Below, one piece after another: positions 9,258-18,713 of a stretch of 64,000 nucleotides of DNA. Below the pieces are notes generated by a model, which was not told the DNA's origin, did not search any database, and saw only the letters and a list, made by a program, of their open reading frames with translations. Numbering within the stretch: position 1 is the first letter of the stretch; every line of letters begins with the position of its first letter. The translations under genes were made by a program, and so were the position numbers. The DNA is taken from contig JANQRU010000007.1 in NCBI GenBank assembly GCA_028284415.1, forward strand, positions 1 to 64,000, written 5' to 3'. The stretch is from Pyrinomonadaceae bacterium (GTDB taxonomy: Bacteria > Acidobacteriota > Blastocatellia > Pyrinomonadales > Pyrinomonadaceae).

Positions 9258-10226
9258 TTAGGATTTAGCTTTATTTATTTCCTCAACCAAAACAGGAACA
9301 GCATCGAATAAGTCTCCTACAATTCCGTAATCGGCAATGTCGAAAATAGGTGCTTCTGCATCCTTGTTGATGGCGACGATTGTTCCGGCGTTTTTCATTC
9401 CGACGATGTGTTGAATCGCACCGGAAATTCCCAAAGCGATGTAAAGTTTGGGAGCAACGGTTTGACCTGATGAACCGATTTGACGGTCGATAGGCAACCA
9501 TTCGCTATCACAGATCGGGCGTGATGCGGCGATGTCTGCTCCGAGAACTTCGGCTAATTCTTCAGCGATTTTGATGTTTTCTTCGGATTTGATTCCGCGT
9601 CCGACGGCAATGATGACTTCGGATTTGGTTAAGTCAACCGATGCCTTTGCTTCTTGGAAAGGCTCTTCGGGTTCCATACGCAGGTCGCCGACTTCTACGT
9701 CAACCGTTTCAACGCTTGCACTTCCCTTCTCGGCATTATCGCCACGGAATGCTCCCGATTGAAATGTAACGAAATACGGTGCGTCACCTTCGATCTTCAC
9801 GTCAGCGTCAAGTTTTCCTAAGAAAATTCGGCGTGTGAATGTAAGACTTCCACCGTCGTTTGAATAACGGATCACGTCGCCGAGCATTTCCTTGCCAAAG
9901 CGTGCGGCGAGTTTTGGACAGAAATCACGAACTTGATATGTGTGAGCCATAATCACAAACTGCGGATTTTCCGACTTAATAATTTGCTCAAATGCATCCG
10001 TGTAACCATCGGGCGTGTACGTGCTAAGCTTTTCGTTTTTCGCAACGATGACTTTTTCCAAGTTATACTGCGAAATTTCATCTGCTAAATTGCAATCGTT
10101 TCCGCAAGGAATAACTGCGCCAACCCCCAAGCCCAACTCTTTTCCGATAGTTTGAGCAGCTGTGATCGCTTCGAGCGAAATCTTATTCAAGACACAATCT
10201 TTATGTTCGATGAATACTAAAATCAT
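9258..10226 (-). CDS. etfA: Electron transfer flavoprotein alpha subunit
   Basis: The 322-residue product is a normal-length EtfA. The N-terminal domain is Rossmann-like; the C-terminal FAD domain has VGRGIKSEENIKIAEEL, SRPICDSEWLP, RQIGSSGQTVAPKLYIALG, ISGAIQHIVGM and IVAINKDAEAPIFDIADYG, which together form the FAD-binding site. With EtfB it accepts electrons from acyl-CoA dehydrogenases and passes them to ETF:quinone oxidoreductase. Its ATG overlaps the etfB stop in an ATGA arrangement, and a GGAGG ribosome binding site lies inside the end of etfB. A FadR-type operator upstream of etfB suggests control by acyl-CoA. Confidence 0.95.
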   Translation of the reverse strand: MILVFIEHKDCVLNKISLEAITAAQTIGKELGLGVGAVIPCGNDCNLADEISQYNLEKVIVAKNEKLSTYTPDGYTDAFEQIIKSENPQFVIMAHTYQVRDFCPKLAARFGKEMLGDVIRYSNDGGSLTFTRRIFLGKLDADVKIEGDAPYFVTFQSGAFRGDNAEKGSASVETVDVEVGDLRMEPEEPFQEAKASVDLTKSEVIIAVGRGIKSEENIKIAEELAEVLGADIAASRPICDSEWLPIDRQIGSSGQTVAPKLYIALGISGAIQHIVGMKNAGTIVAINKDAEAPIFDIADYGIVGDLFDAVPVLVEEINKAKS

Positions 10227-11002
10227 ATTACACGCACCTCCGATTTGAGTTTTTCGACGAGTTCCGTAGCACCTGCCTTTGCATCACCATTGCCAAGCAT
10301 TTGTGTTTGTTTTGTCTTGAGCGGTAAGTAAACCTTTTTGATGTCCTGCGATGCGTCAAAATCGAATGCTTCGGGAGTTATTTCCTTAATTTCTTTTCTC
10401 TTCGCCGCCATAATTCCTTTCAAAGATGCGTAGCGAATCTGCGAGATACCCGATTGAATCGTTAGAAGTGCCGGCAGTTGATATTTGAACCACTGATACC
10501 AACCGCTCTCAAGTTCGCGTTTGATACGCAAGCTGTTGTCACTCAAACTCTCACGGTCAACTTCAATGACAATCGTCCCGTGTGGAATGTCTAAAAGTTC
10601 GGCTAAAATCACACCCGTTTGACCATAACTTGCATCATCTGACTGCAAACCTGTGAAAACGAGATCGGCATTTTCATCTCGTATTGCATCAGCAATTGTT
10701 TTAGCGATCTCGTATGGTGATAACTCATTTTCATTTTCAACGATGATGTGAATCCCTCGATCAGCACCGCGTGCTAGACCATCTTTGATAACCGTTTTGG
10801 CAGACGCTTTTCCGAGCGTGCAAACAATAACTTCGCCCTCGCCTTTCGCTTCTTTCATACGTAAGGCTTCTTCGAGAGCATAACCGTCGGATTCGTTCGT
10901 CTGTTGTGAAACATCCGACTCATCAATCCATTGCTCATCGCCGCGAATACGCAAAACCGCGTCTTTATTCGCAACTTGTTTCATTAAAACTATAATTTTC
11001 AT
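10223..11002 (-). CDS. etfB: Electron transfer flavoprotein beta subunit
   Basis: The frame opens upstream to 11083, but the family N terminus (MKIIVLMKQVANKDA) begins at the ATG at 11002, giving about 259 residues. Motifs are SDGYALEEALRMKE, VCTLGKASAKTVIKDGLARGADRGIHI and DLVFTGLQSDDASYGQTGVILAELL, the AMP-binding region, and the recognition-loop region GIMAAKRKEIKEI. It forms the heterodimer with EtfA, whose start it overlaps by four bases. No acyl-CoA dehydrogenase gene is next to it. The 247 bases upstream hold a candidate promoter and a palindromic FadR-like operator. Confidence 0.94.
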   Translation of the reverse strand: MKIIVLMKQVANKDAVLRIRGDEQWIDESDVSQQTNESDGYALEEALRMKEAKGEGEVIVCTLGKASAKTVIKDGLARGADRGIHIIVENENELSPYEIAKTIADAIRDENADLVFTGLQSDDASYGQTGVILAELLDIPHGTIVIEVDRESLSDNSLRIKRELESGWYQWFKYQLPALLTIQSGISQIRYASLKGIMAAKRKEIKEITPEAFDFDASQDIKKVYLPLKTKQTQMLGNGDAKAGATELVEKLKSEVRVI

Positions 11003-11128
11003 AATGATTTTTATAATACGTATATTGCCCAATAAAGAGCTGTGTGATTTGCTCCAAATCTGAATACAGAACACGTTGCTCACTATCGTTCGCTATACTA
11101 ATTTTATTTTCAAATTTCTAATAAATAT

Positions 11129-11158
11129 ATTGTAAATCTTTGCAATAACAATATTCAA
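11129..11158 (-). promoter_or_regulatory. Candidate sigma-70 promoter for etfBA
   Basis: On the minus strand TTGAAT (11158-11153) and TACAAT (11134-11129) are 18 bases apart, giving a start about 120 bases before etfB. The FadR-like operator lies 8 bases upstream of the -35 box. The match is moderate. Confidence 0.45.
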
Positions 11159-11166
11159 ACTTAAAA

Positions 11167-11184
11167 TGAATGACCATTCATTCA
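11167..11184. promoter_or_regulatory. FadR (TetR-family)-like operator upstream of etfBA
   Basis: TGAATGACCATTCATTCA has perfect 7-base arms (TGAATGA/TCATTCA) around a 4-base centre. The FadR operator consensus described in Bacillus subtilis is TGAATGAMTANTCATTCA, and this differs at one central base. In that organism FadR controls fatty-acid degradation genes including etfBA, which matches the gene downstream here. No fadR-like regulator gene is present in this window. Confidence 0.75.
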
Positions 11185-11249
11185 CAGCTTAAAATTAAAG
11201 CGTTTTAACTGCCAATGTGCAATCAAAACGCTTCGTTTATCCGCTAAAA

Positions 11250-12491
11250 TTACTCTTCGTAACGCTTAAATATCAAGCAGGCGTTCGTTCCGCCGAATCC
11301 GAAGCTATTTGATAAGACGTAATTTACTTCCGCCTCGCGTGCTTCGTTCGGAACGTAGTCCAGATCACATTCTGGATCGGGATTCTCGTAGTTGATCGTC
11401 GGTGGCAAAGTTTTATCGGTAATTGCTTTAATTCCGAAAACAGCCTCAATTCCGCCCGCCGCTCCGAGTGCGTGTCCAGTCATAGATTTGGTTGAACTGA
11501 CCGCCAATTTGTATGCGTGTTCGCCAAAACATTTTTTGATGGCAAGCGTTTCGGTTTTGTCATTATACGGCGTCGAAGTTCCGTGTGCGTTAATATAGCC
11601 GATGTCTTTGGGTGAAATTCCCGCGTCGTTGATAGCCATCTGCATCACGCGTTTTGGTCCCGAACCTGTTTCGTCAGGTGCGGTTACATGATAAGCATCG
11701 CTTGTCATACCATAACCGACAACTTCTGCTAAAATGTTTGCACCTCTTGCTTCAGCAAATTCGAGTTCTTCAAGAATTACGATGCCCGCACCTTCACCGA
11801 TGACAAAACCATCTCGTTCCGCATCGAACGGACGCGAAGCACGTTTCGGCTCATTATTTCGTGTTGATAAAGCACGCATCGAAGCAAAACCCGCAACCGA
11901 CATAGGCGTAATCGCACTTTCCGCACCACCGCAGATCATCGCATCAGCATCGCCGCGTTGGATGATTTTGAAACTATCGCCGATGGCGTGTGAACCTGCC
12001 GAACAAGCTGTTGCCGTCGCTGAATTAGGTCCTTTTGCACCGTGACGAATCGAGACATTTCCCGAAGCTAAGTTTACGATTGCCGAAACAATAAAGAATG
12101 GCGAAACTCTGCCCGGTCCTGATTTGAGTAATTTGTCGTGTTCGCGTTCGATTGCCCAAAAGTCACCGATTCCCGAACTAATATATGTACCGACTCTCTC
12201 AGCATTTGAATCATCTATCTTCAAACCACTGTGATTCATCGCTTCATCCGAAGCCGCAATTGCAAAATGCGTAAAAGCCCCCATACGGCGGGCTTCTTTT
12301 TTCGGAATGTAGTCTTGCTCATCAAAATTTTTAACTTCGCAAGCAAATTTCACATTGAAATCTTCGGTGTCAAATTTTTTGATTTGGTCAGCACCACTTT
12401 CGCCTTTCATCAAAGCATCCCAAGTTGTTGGGACATCATTTCCGAGTGGCGTAACCAATCCAAGACCTGTAACTACAACACGACGTTTCAT
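11250..12491 (-). CDS. fabF: 3-oxoacyl-[acyl-carrier-protein] synthase II
   Basis: The 413-residue protein is a full-length KAS II. The nucleophile is Cys163 in [13 protein letters not shown]; the catalytic histidines are in [11 protein letters not shown] and [11 protein letters not shown], and the glycine-rich tail [14 protein letters not shown] is intact. It condenses malonyl-ACP with acyl-ACP in chain elongation in the cytoplasm. It is the last gene of the yceD-rpmF-fabH-fabD-acpP-fabF run on the minus strand, 71 bases after acpP, the gap being filled by a palindromic repeat. Confidence 0.96.
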   Translation of the reverse strand: MKRRVVVTGLGLVTPLGNDVPTTWDALMKGESGADQIKKFDTEDFNVKFACEVKNFDEQDYIPKKEARRMGAFTHFAIAASDEAMNHSGLKIDDSNAERVGTYISSGIGDFWAIEREHDKLLKSGPGRVSPFFIVSAIVNLASGNVSIRHGAKGPNSATATACSAGSHAIGDSFKIIQRGDADAMICGGAESAITPMSVAGFASMRALSTRNNEPKRASRPFDAERDGFVIGEGAGIVILEELEFAEARGANILAEVVGYGMTSDAYHVTAPDETGSGPKRVMQMAINDAGISPKDIGYINAHGTSTPYNDKTETLAIKKCFGEHAYKLAVSSTKSMTGHALGAAGGIEAVFGIKAITDKTLPPTINYENPDPECDLDYVPNEAREAEVNYVLSNSFGFGGTNACLIFKRYEE

Positions 12492-12503
12492 AATTTAATA
12501 AAA

Positions 12504-12560
12504 TGGAAAATTGATAATGGATCATGGATAATTTTCATTATTCATTTTCCGCTATCCATT
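12504..12560. repeat. Imperfect palindromic intergenic repeat between acpP and fabF
   Basis: GGAAAATTGATAATGG on the left pairs imperfectly with TTCATTATTCATTTTCC on the right, with ATCCATT closing the outer arm. It looks like one of the short dyad repeats scattered in this genome's gaps. It would form a hairpin in the acpP-fabF mRNA and has no T-run. Confidence 0.5.
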
Positions 12561-12562
12561 AA

Positions 12563-12799
12563 TTAACCTTGATGCTGTTCTACATAAGCGTAAGCATCTT
12601 TTACGCCTTGGATTTTTTCAGCGTCTTCATCCGGGATTTCAATATCAAATTCCTCTTCAAAACGCATAACGAGTTCAACCAAATCCAATGAATCAGCACC
12701 TAAATCTTCGATAAAACGTGCGTTTTCTGTAACTTCCGCTTCGTCAACCCCTAATTCGTCAACAATGATTTGTTTAATTTTATCTTGAACTTCTGACAT
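12563..12799 (-). CDS. acpP: Acyl carrier protein
   Basis: A 78-residue acidic ACP. The phosphopantetheine attachment site is Ser37 in [11 protein letters not shown], followed by the recognition helix sequence [18 protein letters not shown]. It carries acyl intermediates between Fab enzymes. It lies 38 bases after fabD and 71 before fabF in the same operon. Length and sequence are typical of type II fatty-acid synthesis ACP. Confidence 0.97.
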   Translation of the reverse strand: MSEVQDKIKQIIVDELGVDEAEVTENARFIEDLGADSLDLVELVMRFEEEFDIEIPDEDAEKIQGVKDAYAYVEQHQG

Positions 12800-12837
12800 A
12801 TTCGTCTCTATCTCCTGTTTATATTTTTAGAATTATT

Positions 12838-13770
12838 TTATAAATTTTTCTTAGTATTGCTTAAACTTTCCGCGTCTTCGACATTAAAAATGCGTACGTC
12901 GCGGTTAATCTGTTTGACCAGACCGGATAAAACTTTTCCTGCTCCAACTTCTACAAATGTATCTACTCCATTTTCAATCAAATATTCAACGGATTGCAAC
13001 CAGCGAACTGGTGAAGACACTTGATCGGTCAAAGCTTTTGCAACTCTTTCGCCATCCACATTCTCTTTGGCAGTTACATTTTCGATAATAGGAAATTTTA
13101 AGTTGTTAAATGTAATTTCTTTTAAATCTGCTTTTAATTTTTCTTGTGCAGGCTTCATTAATTCGCAATGAAATGGTGCCGAAACATTTAATTTTACCGC
13201 ACGCCTTGCACCATTAGCTTTAAGAATCTCGCACGCTCTTTCTACTGCTACGGCGTGTCCTGCAATTACGATTTGTTTAGGTGAATTAATGTTCGCAGGT
13301 GAGCAAATCTGTCTATCAGCCGCTTCATTACAAGCATCTTCGACCGTTTTTAAATCAACTCCAAGAATTGCCGCCATTGCCCCTATGCCAACGGCAACTG
13401 ATTGCTGCATGTATCTACCACGATTACGAACGGTTTTTAGAGCATCTTCTATACTGAGAGCACCAGCTGCAACTAAAGCCGAATACTCTCCCAAACTGTG
13501 CCCGGCAACATAATCTGGTTTAGGAAAATTTTCCTCTTCCATCGAACGATAAGCAGCGATGGACGTAGCCAAGATAGCGGGTTGTGTATTTTCAGTAAGT
13601 GCAAGATCAGCCTCTGCACCTTTAAAGCACATTTTAGACAAAGAAAATCCCAATGCTTCGTCTGCATCTTCAAAAACCTCTTCAGCTGATGGAAAATTAT
13701 CAAAGAGGTCTTTTCCCATACCAACTGACTGACTACCCTGTCCCGGAAATATATATGCAAGTTTTCCCAT
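12838..13770 (-). CDS. fabD: Malonyl-CoA:ACP transacylase
   Basis: The 310-residue protein starts YIFPGQGSQSVGMG, has the nucleophile Ser92 in GHSLGEYSAL, and the catalytic His in NVSAPFHCELM. It loads malonate onto ACP. It starts 9 bases after fabH and precedes acpP. In many bacteria fabG stands between fabD and acpP; here there is no room for it. Confidence 0.95.
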   Translation of the reverse strand: MGKLAYIFPGQGSQSVGMGKDLFDNFPSAEEVFEDADEALGFSLSKMCFKGAEADLALTENTQPAILATSIAAYRSMEEENFPKPDYVAGHSLGEYSALVAAGALSIEDALKTVRNRGRYMQQSVAVGIGAMAAILGVDLKTVEDACNEAADRQICSPANINSPKQIVIAGHAVAVERACEILKANGARRAVKLNVSAPFHCELMKPAQEKLKADLKEITFNNLKFPIIENVTAKENVDGERVAKALTDQVSSPVRWLQSVEYLIENGVDTFVEVGAGKVLSGLVKQINRDVRIFNVEDAESLSNTKKNL

Positions 13771-13779
13771 TTGTGTAAA

Positions 13780-14757
13780 TTAAAATCTTACTAAAGTACC
13801 GCCCCAAGTAACTCCACCGCCGAATGCAGTCATCAATACCAGATCACCTTCGACAATTTTTCCATCTTTCAGGCATTCGTCCAATGCAATTGGAATAGAA
13901 GCTGAAGATGTATTGCCGTGTTGAGCAATGTTTGAATAAACTTTTTCTTTGGGAACTTTCAGGCGTGATGCGACTGCATCGGTAATTCTTTGATTAGCTT
14001 GATGGGGGATGACTATTTTCACATCATCAACCGTATATCCTGCTTTATCAAGCATTTCTTTTGAAATTTTAGACATTGAACGCACAGCAACCTTAAATAA
14101 CTCATTACCACGCATTTTGAAATAATGATCTCGGTTATCTATGGTTTCATGTGTTGTGCCAAGTTTCGTTCCGCCGCCGGGTGCGAAGAGTTGTTCTTCG
14201 TAACGCCCATCCGACAAAATTTTTGTTGCAAGAATTCCTTTGCCCTCGGGAACTGCACCGAGTACGGCTGCCCCTGCCCCATCGCCGAAAATTACACAAG
14301 TCGAACGATCTGTGTAATCAACATATTTTGTCAAAACTTCAGCACCAATGACTAAAGCATGTTTAATCTGTCCGGTTCGAATCATTGATTCAACCATCGA
14401 GATTCCATATAAAAATCCCGAACACGCCGCAAAAACATCCATCCCTGCGGCGTTCGTAGCTCCTAGTTCTTTCTGAATTAGACAACCTGTAGAAGGTAGA
14501 ATTTGATCAGGCGTTGTGGTTGCACAAAGAATAATTTCAACGTCTTTTGCATCAACTCCAGCATCTTCTAAAGCCTTGTTAGCAGCTCTAACAGCAAACT
14601 GCGAAGTGTATTCGTTATCAGCTGCTTTGCGACGCTGTTTGATACCAGTCCGAGTAGTTATCCACTCGTCTGAAGTATCAACTATCTTTTCCAAATCGGC
14701 GTTAGTTAATACGCCTTCAGGATAATCGTGTCCGGTGCCTAAAATTCCTGCGTTCAT
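13780..14757 (-). CDS. fabH: 3-oxoacyl-[acyl-carrier-protein] synthase III
   Basis: The 325-residue KAS III has Cys112 in DVFAACSGFLYG, His in VIPHQANQRI and Asn in HGNTSSASIPIAL, the complete Cys-His-Asn triad. The C terminus TAFGGGVTWGGTLVRF is typical. It starts fatty-acid synthesis from acyl-CoA and malonyl-ACP. It follows rpmF by 31 bases; the plsX gene that usually sits between rpmF and fabH is absent. Confidence 0.96.
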   Translation of the reverse strand: MNAGILGTGHDYPEGVLTNADLEKIVDTSDEWITTRTGIKQRRKAADNEYTSQFAVRAANKALEDAGVDAKDVEIILCATTTPDQILPSTGCLIQKELGATNAAGMDVFAACSGFLYGISMVESMIRTGQIKHALVIGAEVLTKYVDYTDRSTCVIFGDGAGAAVLGAVPEGKGILATKILSDGRYEEQLFAPGGGTKLGTTHETIDNRDHYFKMRGNELFKVAVRSMSKISKEMLDKAGYTVDDVKIVIPHQANQRITDAVASRLKVPKEKVYSNIAQHGNTSSASIPIALDECLKDGKIVEGDLVLMTAFGGGVTWGGTLVRF

Positions 14758-14788
14758 AAATTAAAAAAGTTTTGTAAGTTTATATAAC

Positions 14789-14974
14789 TTAAAGTTCTTC
14801 TTTTACATCAAGAATTTTTCTACCTTTGTACATTCCCGTTTTTGGATTGATGCGATGTGGTTGCAACGGCTCACCTGTATCTTTGTCAAGATAAAACTGT
14901 GGAACCTTCAATGCATCATGCGAACGACGCTTACGTGTTCTTGACTTTGAATGTCTTCTTTTTGGATTTGGCAT
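14789..14974 (-). CDS. rpmF: 50S ribosomal protein L32
   Basis: A 61-residue basic protein beginning MPNPKRRHSKSRTRKRRSHD, the conserved L32 N terminus. The zinc-binding cysteines found in some L32 proteins are absent, so this is the Cys-free type. It lies between yceD and fabH, the classic conserved arrangement linking ribosome and membrane synthesis. Confidence 0.96.
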   Translation of the reverse strand: MPNPKRRHSKSRTRKRRSHDALKVPQFYLDKDTGEPLQPHRINPKTGMYKGRKILDVKEEL

Positions 14975-15044
14975 AATAAACCTCTTAAAAAAATTAAAAA
15001 TGCAAAATTAACGACTCTAAAGTAAAGATAATTTCACATTTTGT

Positions 15045-15569
15045 TTATTCGTTATCAATTTTTAATTTTCCGAGTGCTGCCCAACGCGGATCAACCTCTT
15101 TTTCTGCACATTTGCAGTCATTATTGTTCAAGTTTGTACCACACTTTTCACACAAACCTTTACAATTTTCACTACACAAGATCTGCGATGGTAAAGCAAG
15201 CAATATTTGCTCTCGTGCGATTTCTTTCAAATCTATCTTGTCACCTTCAAAAATTGAAACTTCTAAATCTTTGATTTCAAGCTCGATTTCCTGTTCTTCC
15301 GTATAATTTTCAGCAGTTACATAAGCATTCTCAAAGTCAAATTTGAACTCTTTAGAAACTGCCTGTAAACAACGGCTACAATCCAAAGCTAACTCTGCTG
15401 AAATGTTTCCTTGAACCTCAACCCTTGAATCGGAATTCTTGAGTTTTCCATTGAATTGAGCGGGACTATTCAACTTCACAAACTCAGACTCAAGATTAAT
15501 TTCAAGAGGTTTGATTTCTATCTCAAAATGTTTTTCCGAATTTCCGAGTTTTATTAAGTCAACAACCAT
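15045..15569 (-). CDS. YceD/DUF177 family protein
   Basis: The 174-residue protein ends with a Cys cluster (CSENCKGLCEKCGTNLNNND then CKC) and the conserved DPRWAALGKLK tail that define DUF177; an earlier LDCSRCL also matches. Members in bacteria and chloroplasts are linked to 23S rRNA processing or accumulation. It is the first gene of the rpmF-fab operon, as is common. Function here is inferred from family and position. Confidence 0.9.
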   Translation of the reverse strand: MVVDLIKLGNSEKHFEIEIKPLEINLESEFVKLNSPAQFNGKLKNSDSRVEVQGNISAELALDCSRCLQAVSKEFKFDFENAYVTAENYTEEQEIELEIKDLEVSIFEGDKIDLKEIAREQILLALPSQILCSENCKGLCEKCGTNLNNNDCKCAEKEVDPRWAALGKLKIDNE

Positions 15570-15667
15570 TTCCCAAACAAGATAAATAAGATTTCAAATA
15601 GCGTAAAACGCAAAGTTAATTATTATACCTTTTACAATTTTAGTGTCAAACCTAAACGCCTATAAAA

Positions 15668-16765
15668 TCAAAGGTCTGAGTGGACTCCAACAGCCTCGTC
15701 AATGTGTTCAAAACCTTTTTCTTTGAGTAGTTTAGCCAACCCAAAATTTACATCTCTTGCAAAAGTAAAACCTTGATAGACAAACCCTGTGTAAGCTTGC
15801 AAAAGACTCGCACCTGAAGCTATTTTGTCAAATGCATCTTGAGCTGTAAAAATACCACCAACTCCAATTATCGGTAAATTACCTTTTGAATATTTATATA
15901 TTTTCTGAATTACTTCGTTTGAACGCACAGCAATTGGTTTTCCGCTAAGACCTCCATTACCAATTTTTTCAACTACTCCCGTTTCAGTCATTAATCCATC
16001 CCTACCAATCGTTGTGTTTGTTGCGATTATGCCGGAAAGTTGCAATCGCACAGCTATGTCAACAATTGCCTCTATTCCCTCTTCGTCTAAATCGGGAGCT
16101 ATTTTTACGAGAATTGGTTTAAACTCATCATTTCCCAGTTCTTTGTTTTTTTTCTGCAAAGTACTCAATAAATCATCTAGATTTTCTGCCTTTTGAAGCT
16201 CTCTAAGATTTGGGGTATTTGGTGATGAAACATTAACCGCAATGTAATCTGCAACATCGTAAGCCAAATCGAAACTTTTTAGATAATTTTCAATAGCCTC
16301 CTCATTGGGAACATCTTTATTTTTTCCAATATTTACTCCTAAAATACATTTTGGAGTAATTTTCTTTAATCTTTTGATAACTTCTGGAGTTCCCTGATTA
16401 TTAAAACCCAAACGGTTTATCAAAGCTTCATCTTCTGTCAACCTGAACATACGTGGCTTTTCATTTCCGCTTTGAGGTTTGTAAGTTACAGTTCCAACTT
16501 CCACAAAACCAAACCCAAGCGATGCAAGTTGATTTACAACTATTCCATTTTTATCAAATCCGGCAGCTATCCCTAATGGATTTTTGAATTTCAAACCAAA
16601 TCTCTCTATTTCACCAAATTCTTCGCATCCAAATCTCTTATACGCAAGATTTTGGGCGAATTCAGTCGAAAGCCCTTTTTGAAGAGAATTAATTCCTAAA
16701 TTATGAGCTTTTTCCGAGTCAAGGCGAAACAAAATTGAGCGGATTATGTTCTGATAAAGTGGCAT
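15668..16765 (-). CDS. pyrD: Dihydroorotate dehydrogenase, quinone-dependent (class 2)
   Basis: The 365-residue protein has the class 2 N-terminal amphipathic helix (residues 1-30, LYQNIIRSILFRLDSEKAH), which feeds ubiquinone or menaquinone, then AAGFDKNG, VEVGTVTYKPQSGN, IGKNKD, the catalytic-Ser loop NVSSPNTPNLR, and GVGGIFTAQDAFDKI at the FMN phosphate. It oxidises dihydroorotate to orotate at the inner membrane. It is divergent from pyrR (105 bases apart), so the pyrimidine genes meet back to back here. Confidence 0.95.
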   Translation of the reverse strand: MPLYQNIIRSILFRLDSEKAHNLGINSLQKGLSTEFAQNLAYKRFGCEEFGEIERFGLKFKNPLGIAAGFDKNGIVVNQLASLGFGFVEVGTVTYKPQSGNEKPRMFRLTEDEALINRLGFNNQGTPEVIKRLKKITPKCILGVNIGKNKDVPNEEAIENYLKSFDLAYDVADYIAVNVSSPNTPNLRELQKAENLDDLLSTLQKKNKELGNDEFKPILVKIAPDLDEEGIEAIVDIAVRLQLSGIIATNTTIGRDGLMTETGVVEKIGNGGLSGKPIAVRSNEVIQKIYKYSKGNLPIIGVGGIFTAQDAFDKIASGASLLQAYTGFVYQGFTFARDVNFGLAKLLKEKGFEHIDEAVGVHSDL

Positions 16766-16870
16766 AAAAGTATTCTTTTCAACAGATTCTATATTTTTTT
16801 AAATCATTTTGTCATTTGGTGTTTTTAACTTGTAACTTTTGCCTTTTGTTTGTTAGGATTTTTGCAACAT

Positions 16871-17440
16871 ATGGCAGATGAAATGACCTTTATCGAAAAA
16901 GTAATAATTATGGATAGTGCGAGGATGGATCGTGCTATGTCGAGACTTGCTTCTGAGATCGTAGAAGAAAACCAAGGTGCTGAAAATCTATATCTTGTCG
17001 GCATACGAAGACGCGGTGTTCCTTTAGCTGAATCACTGGTTAAAAAAATCGAAAATCTTGAAGGGGTGAAGCCGATTTTCGGAATCATTGACATAACGCT
17101 TTATCGTGATGATCTATCAACTGTTGGTGCTAATCCCATCGTCAATCGTACCGAACTGGATGTAAACATTGATGGGAAAAATATCGTTTTAGTTGATGAT
17201 GTACTTTACACAGGCAGAACGATTCGTGCTGCCCTTGATCAGCTGATGGATTTTGGCAGACCGAAGAAAGTTCAACTTGCGGTACTGATAGATCGTGGAA
17301 AAAAACATAGAGAATTACCGATTCATGCAGATTACATCGGCAAACTGGTTGATACTTCCAGCGATGAAATAATCAAAGTTATGCTTAAAGAGTTTGACGA
17401 TAAAGAAGCAGTCGGCATATATACATTGCCTGATGAATAA
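16871..17440 (+). CDS. pyrR: PyrR bifunctional regulator / uracil phosphoribosyltransferase
   Basis: The frame can be opened from TTG 16850, but ATG 16871 (189 residues) fits better, with AGGA upstream. The PRPP loop [16 protein letters not shown] is intact, as are the [11 protein letters not shown] segment and the [11 protein letters not shown] region. PyrR senses UMP and in many bacteria regulates pyr genes by binding mRNA; it may also make UMP from uracil. It is followed after 78 bases, containing an intrinsic terminator, by pyrB. No recognisable PyrR-binding anti-antiterminator was seen upstream. Confidence 0.9.
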   Translation: MADEMTFIEKVIIMDSARMDRAMSRLASEIVEENQGAENLYLVGIRRRGVPLAESLVKKIENLEGVKPIFGIIDITLYRDDLSTVGANPIVNRTELDVNIDGKNIVLVDDVLYTGRTIRAALDQLMDFGRPKKVQLAVLIDRGKKHRELPIHADYIGKLVDTSSDEIIKVMLKEFDDKEAVGIYTLPDE

Positions 17441-17448
17441 TTTTTTTT

Positions 17449-17477
17449 AAGCAAGGTTTCGACGCCTTGCTTTTTTT
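17449..17477 (+). terminator. Intrinsic terminator between pyrR and pyrB
   Basis: An 8-bp stem (AAGCAAGG at 17449, CCTTGCTT at 17465) has an 8-base loop and a run of seven Ts. It begins 8 bases after the pyrR stop and separates pyrR from pyrB, so read-through may be regulated, or pyrB has its own promoter in the remaining 40 bases. Confidence 0.85.
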
Positions 17478-17518
17478 ACATCAAAAAAGACACATAATCG
17501 TGTGTAACAAGTTTAACT

Positions 17519-18463
17519 ATGGAAAAACCATTTCATCGTAGAGATTTACTTGGAATCAGAAACCTATCCGCTGATGAGATTATCGGAATACTGAAAACAG
17601 CGGAAAACTTCCGTGAGATTTCCGAACGTGAAGTAAAAAAAGTTCCGACATTGCGTGGGAAAACCGTCATCAATTTATTTTTTGAAAACTCCACACGCAC
17701 AAAAACCTCATTTGAACTCGCTGCCAAACGACTTTCTGCCGATGCCGTAAATGTGAGCATTTCAACCTCAAGCGTTACCAAAGGCGAAACTTTAGTTGAT
17801 ACTGCTTTGACACTTGATGCAATGTCACCGGATGCCATAGTCGTCCGACATTCTTCAGCCGGAGTTCCGCATCAATTAGCCAAAATAAGTCGTGCCGCTG
17901 TAATAAACGCAGGTGACGGTACTAACGAACATCCGACACAAGCTCTACTGGATGCGATGACAATCCGCGAACAAAAAAAAGAAATTGCGGGATTAAAAGT
18001 TGCCATTCTCGGTGATATTTTGCATTCAAGAGTTGCCCGCTCAAACATCCAACTTTTAACTAAACTTGGAGCAACAGTTCGCGTTGCCGGACCAAAAACT
18101 TTAGTTCCAGATGCGTTTGAATATCTTGTTGAAGAAGGCTTAATTGTAACTCCTTCAGTTGAAGAGGCTATCGAAGGAACAGACGTTGTAATGATCCTCA
18201 GAATCCAAAAAGAACGCCAAGACTCAGCATTTTTCCCAACCTTAAGCGAATATGCAATCCACTATGGTTTAACGCAAGAACGTCTCGCCCTCGCAAAAAA
18301 AGATGCAATCGTTTTGCATCCGGGACCAATGAATCGTGGAATCGAAATCGCTTCTGACGTTGCGGACAGCTCTCGCTCACAAATTCTTGACCAAGTTAAG
18401 TACGGTGTTACAGTCCGTATGGCGGTCTTATATTTAGCTACTGGCGGAAAGGCAGTCGAATAA
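17519..18463 (+). CDS. pyrB: Aspartate carbamoyltransferase catalytic subunit
   Basis: The 314-residue protein has the carbamoyl-phosphate loop [43 protein letters not shown] and [11 protein letters not shown], all ATCase hallmarks. It makes carbamoyl-aspartate, the first committed step of pyrimidine synthesis. It stands downstream of pyrR but behind a terminator. The pyrC gene is 3.2 kb away instead of directly following, an interruption of the common pyrRBC order. Confidence 0.96.
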   Translation: MEKPFHRRDLLGIRNLSADEIIGILKTAENFREISEREVKKVPTLRGKTVINLFFENSTRTKTSFELAAKRLSADAVNVSISTSSVTKGETLVDTALTLDAMSPDAIVVRHSSAGVPHQLAKISRAAVINAGDGTNEHPTQALLDAMTIREQKKEIAGLKVAILGDILHSRVARSNIQLLTKLGATVRVAGPKTLVPDAFEYLVEEGLIVTPSVEEAIEGTDVVMILRIQKERQDSAFFPTLSEYAIHYGLTQERLALAKKDAIVLHPGPMNRGIEIASDVADSSRSQILDQVKYGVTVRMAVLYLATGGKAVE

Positions 18464-18713
18464 AAAACTATTTTTTTGCACAAGAAAAATTCATCTCAGT
18501 AAAAAATAAAATTGTGATACAATTCGTCAAACTTTTATTCAAAACGAAAAAAGCAAAGACATAACACTTCGGAAGATCTACGGATTCTGTCAAAAGTTTG
18601 AGGTATTACAAAATCAAACTTAATCATTTCTCTTACGTCAAATTCTTTGATTTTTTGAAAATTCAGTTCTGTAGTTATTGAACTCCTGTAAACCGTTAAA
18701 AGGAGAAAACACC

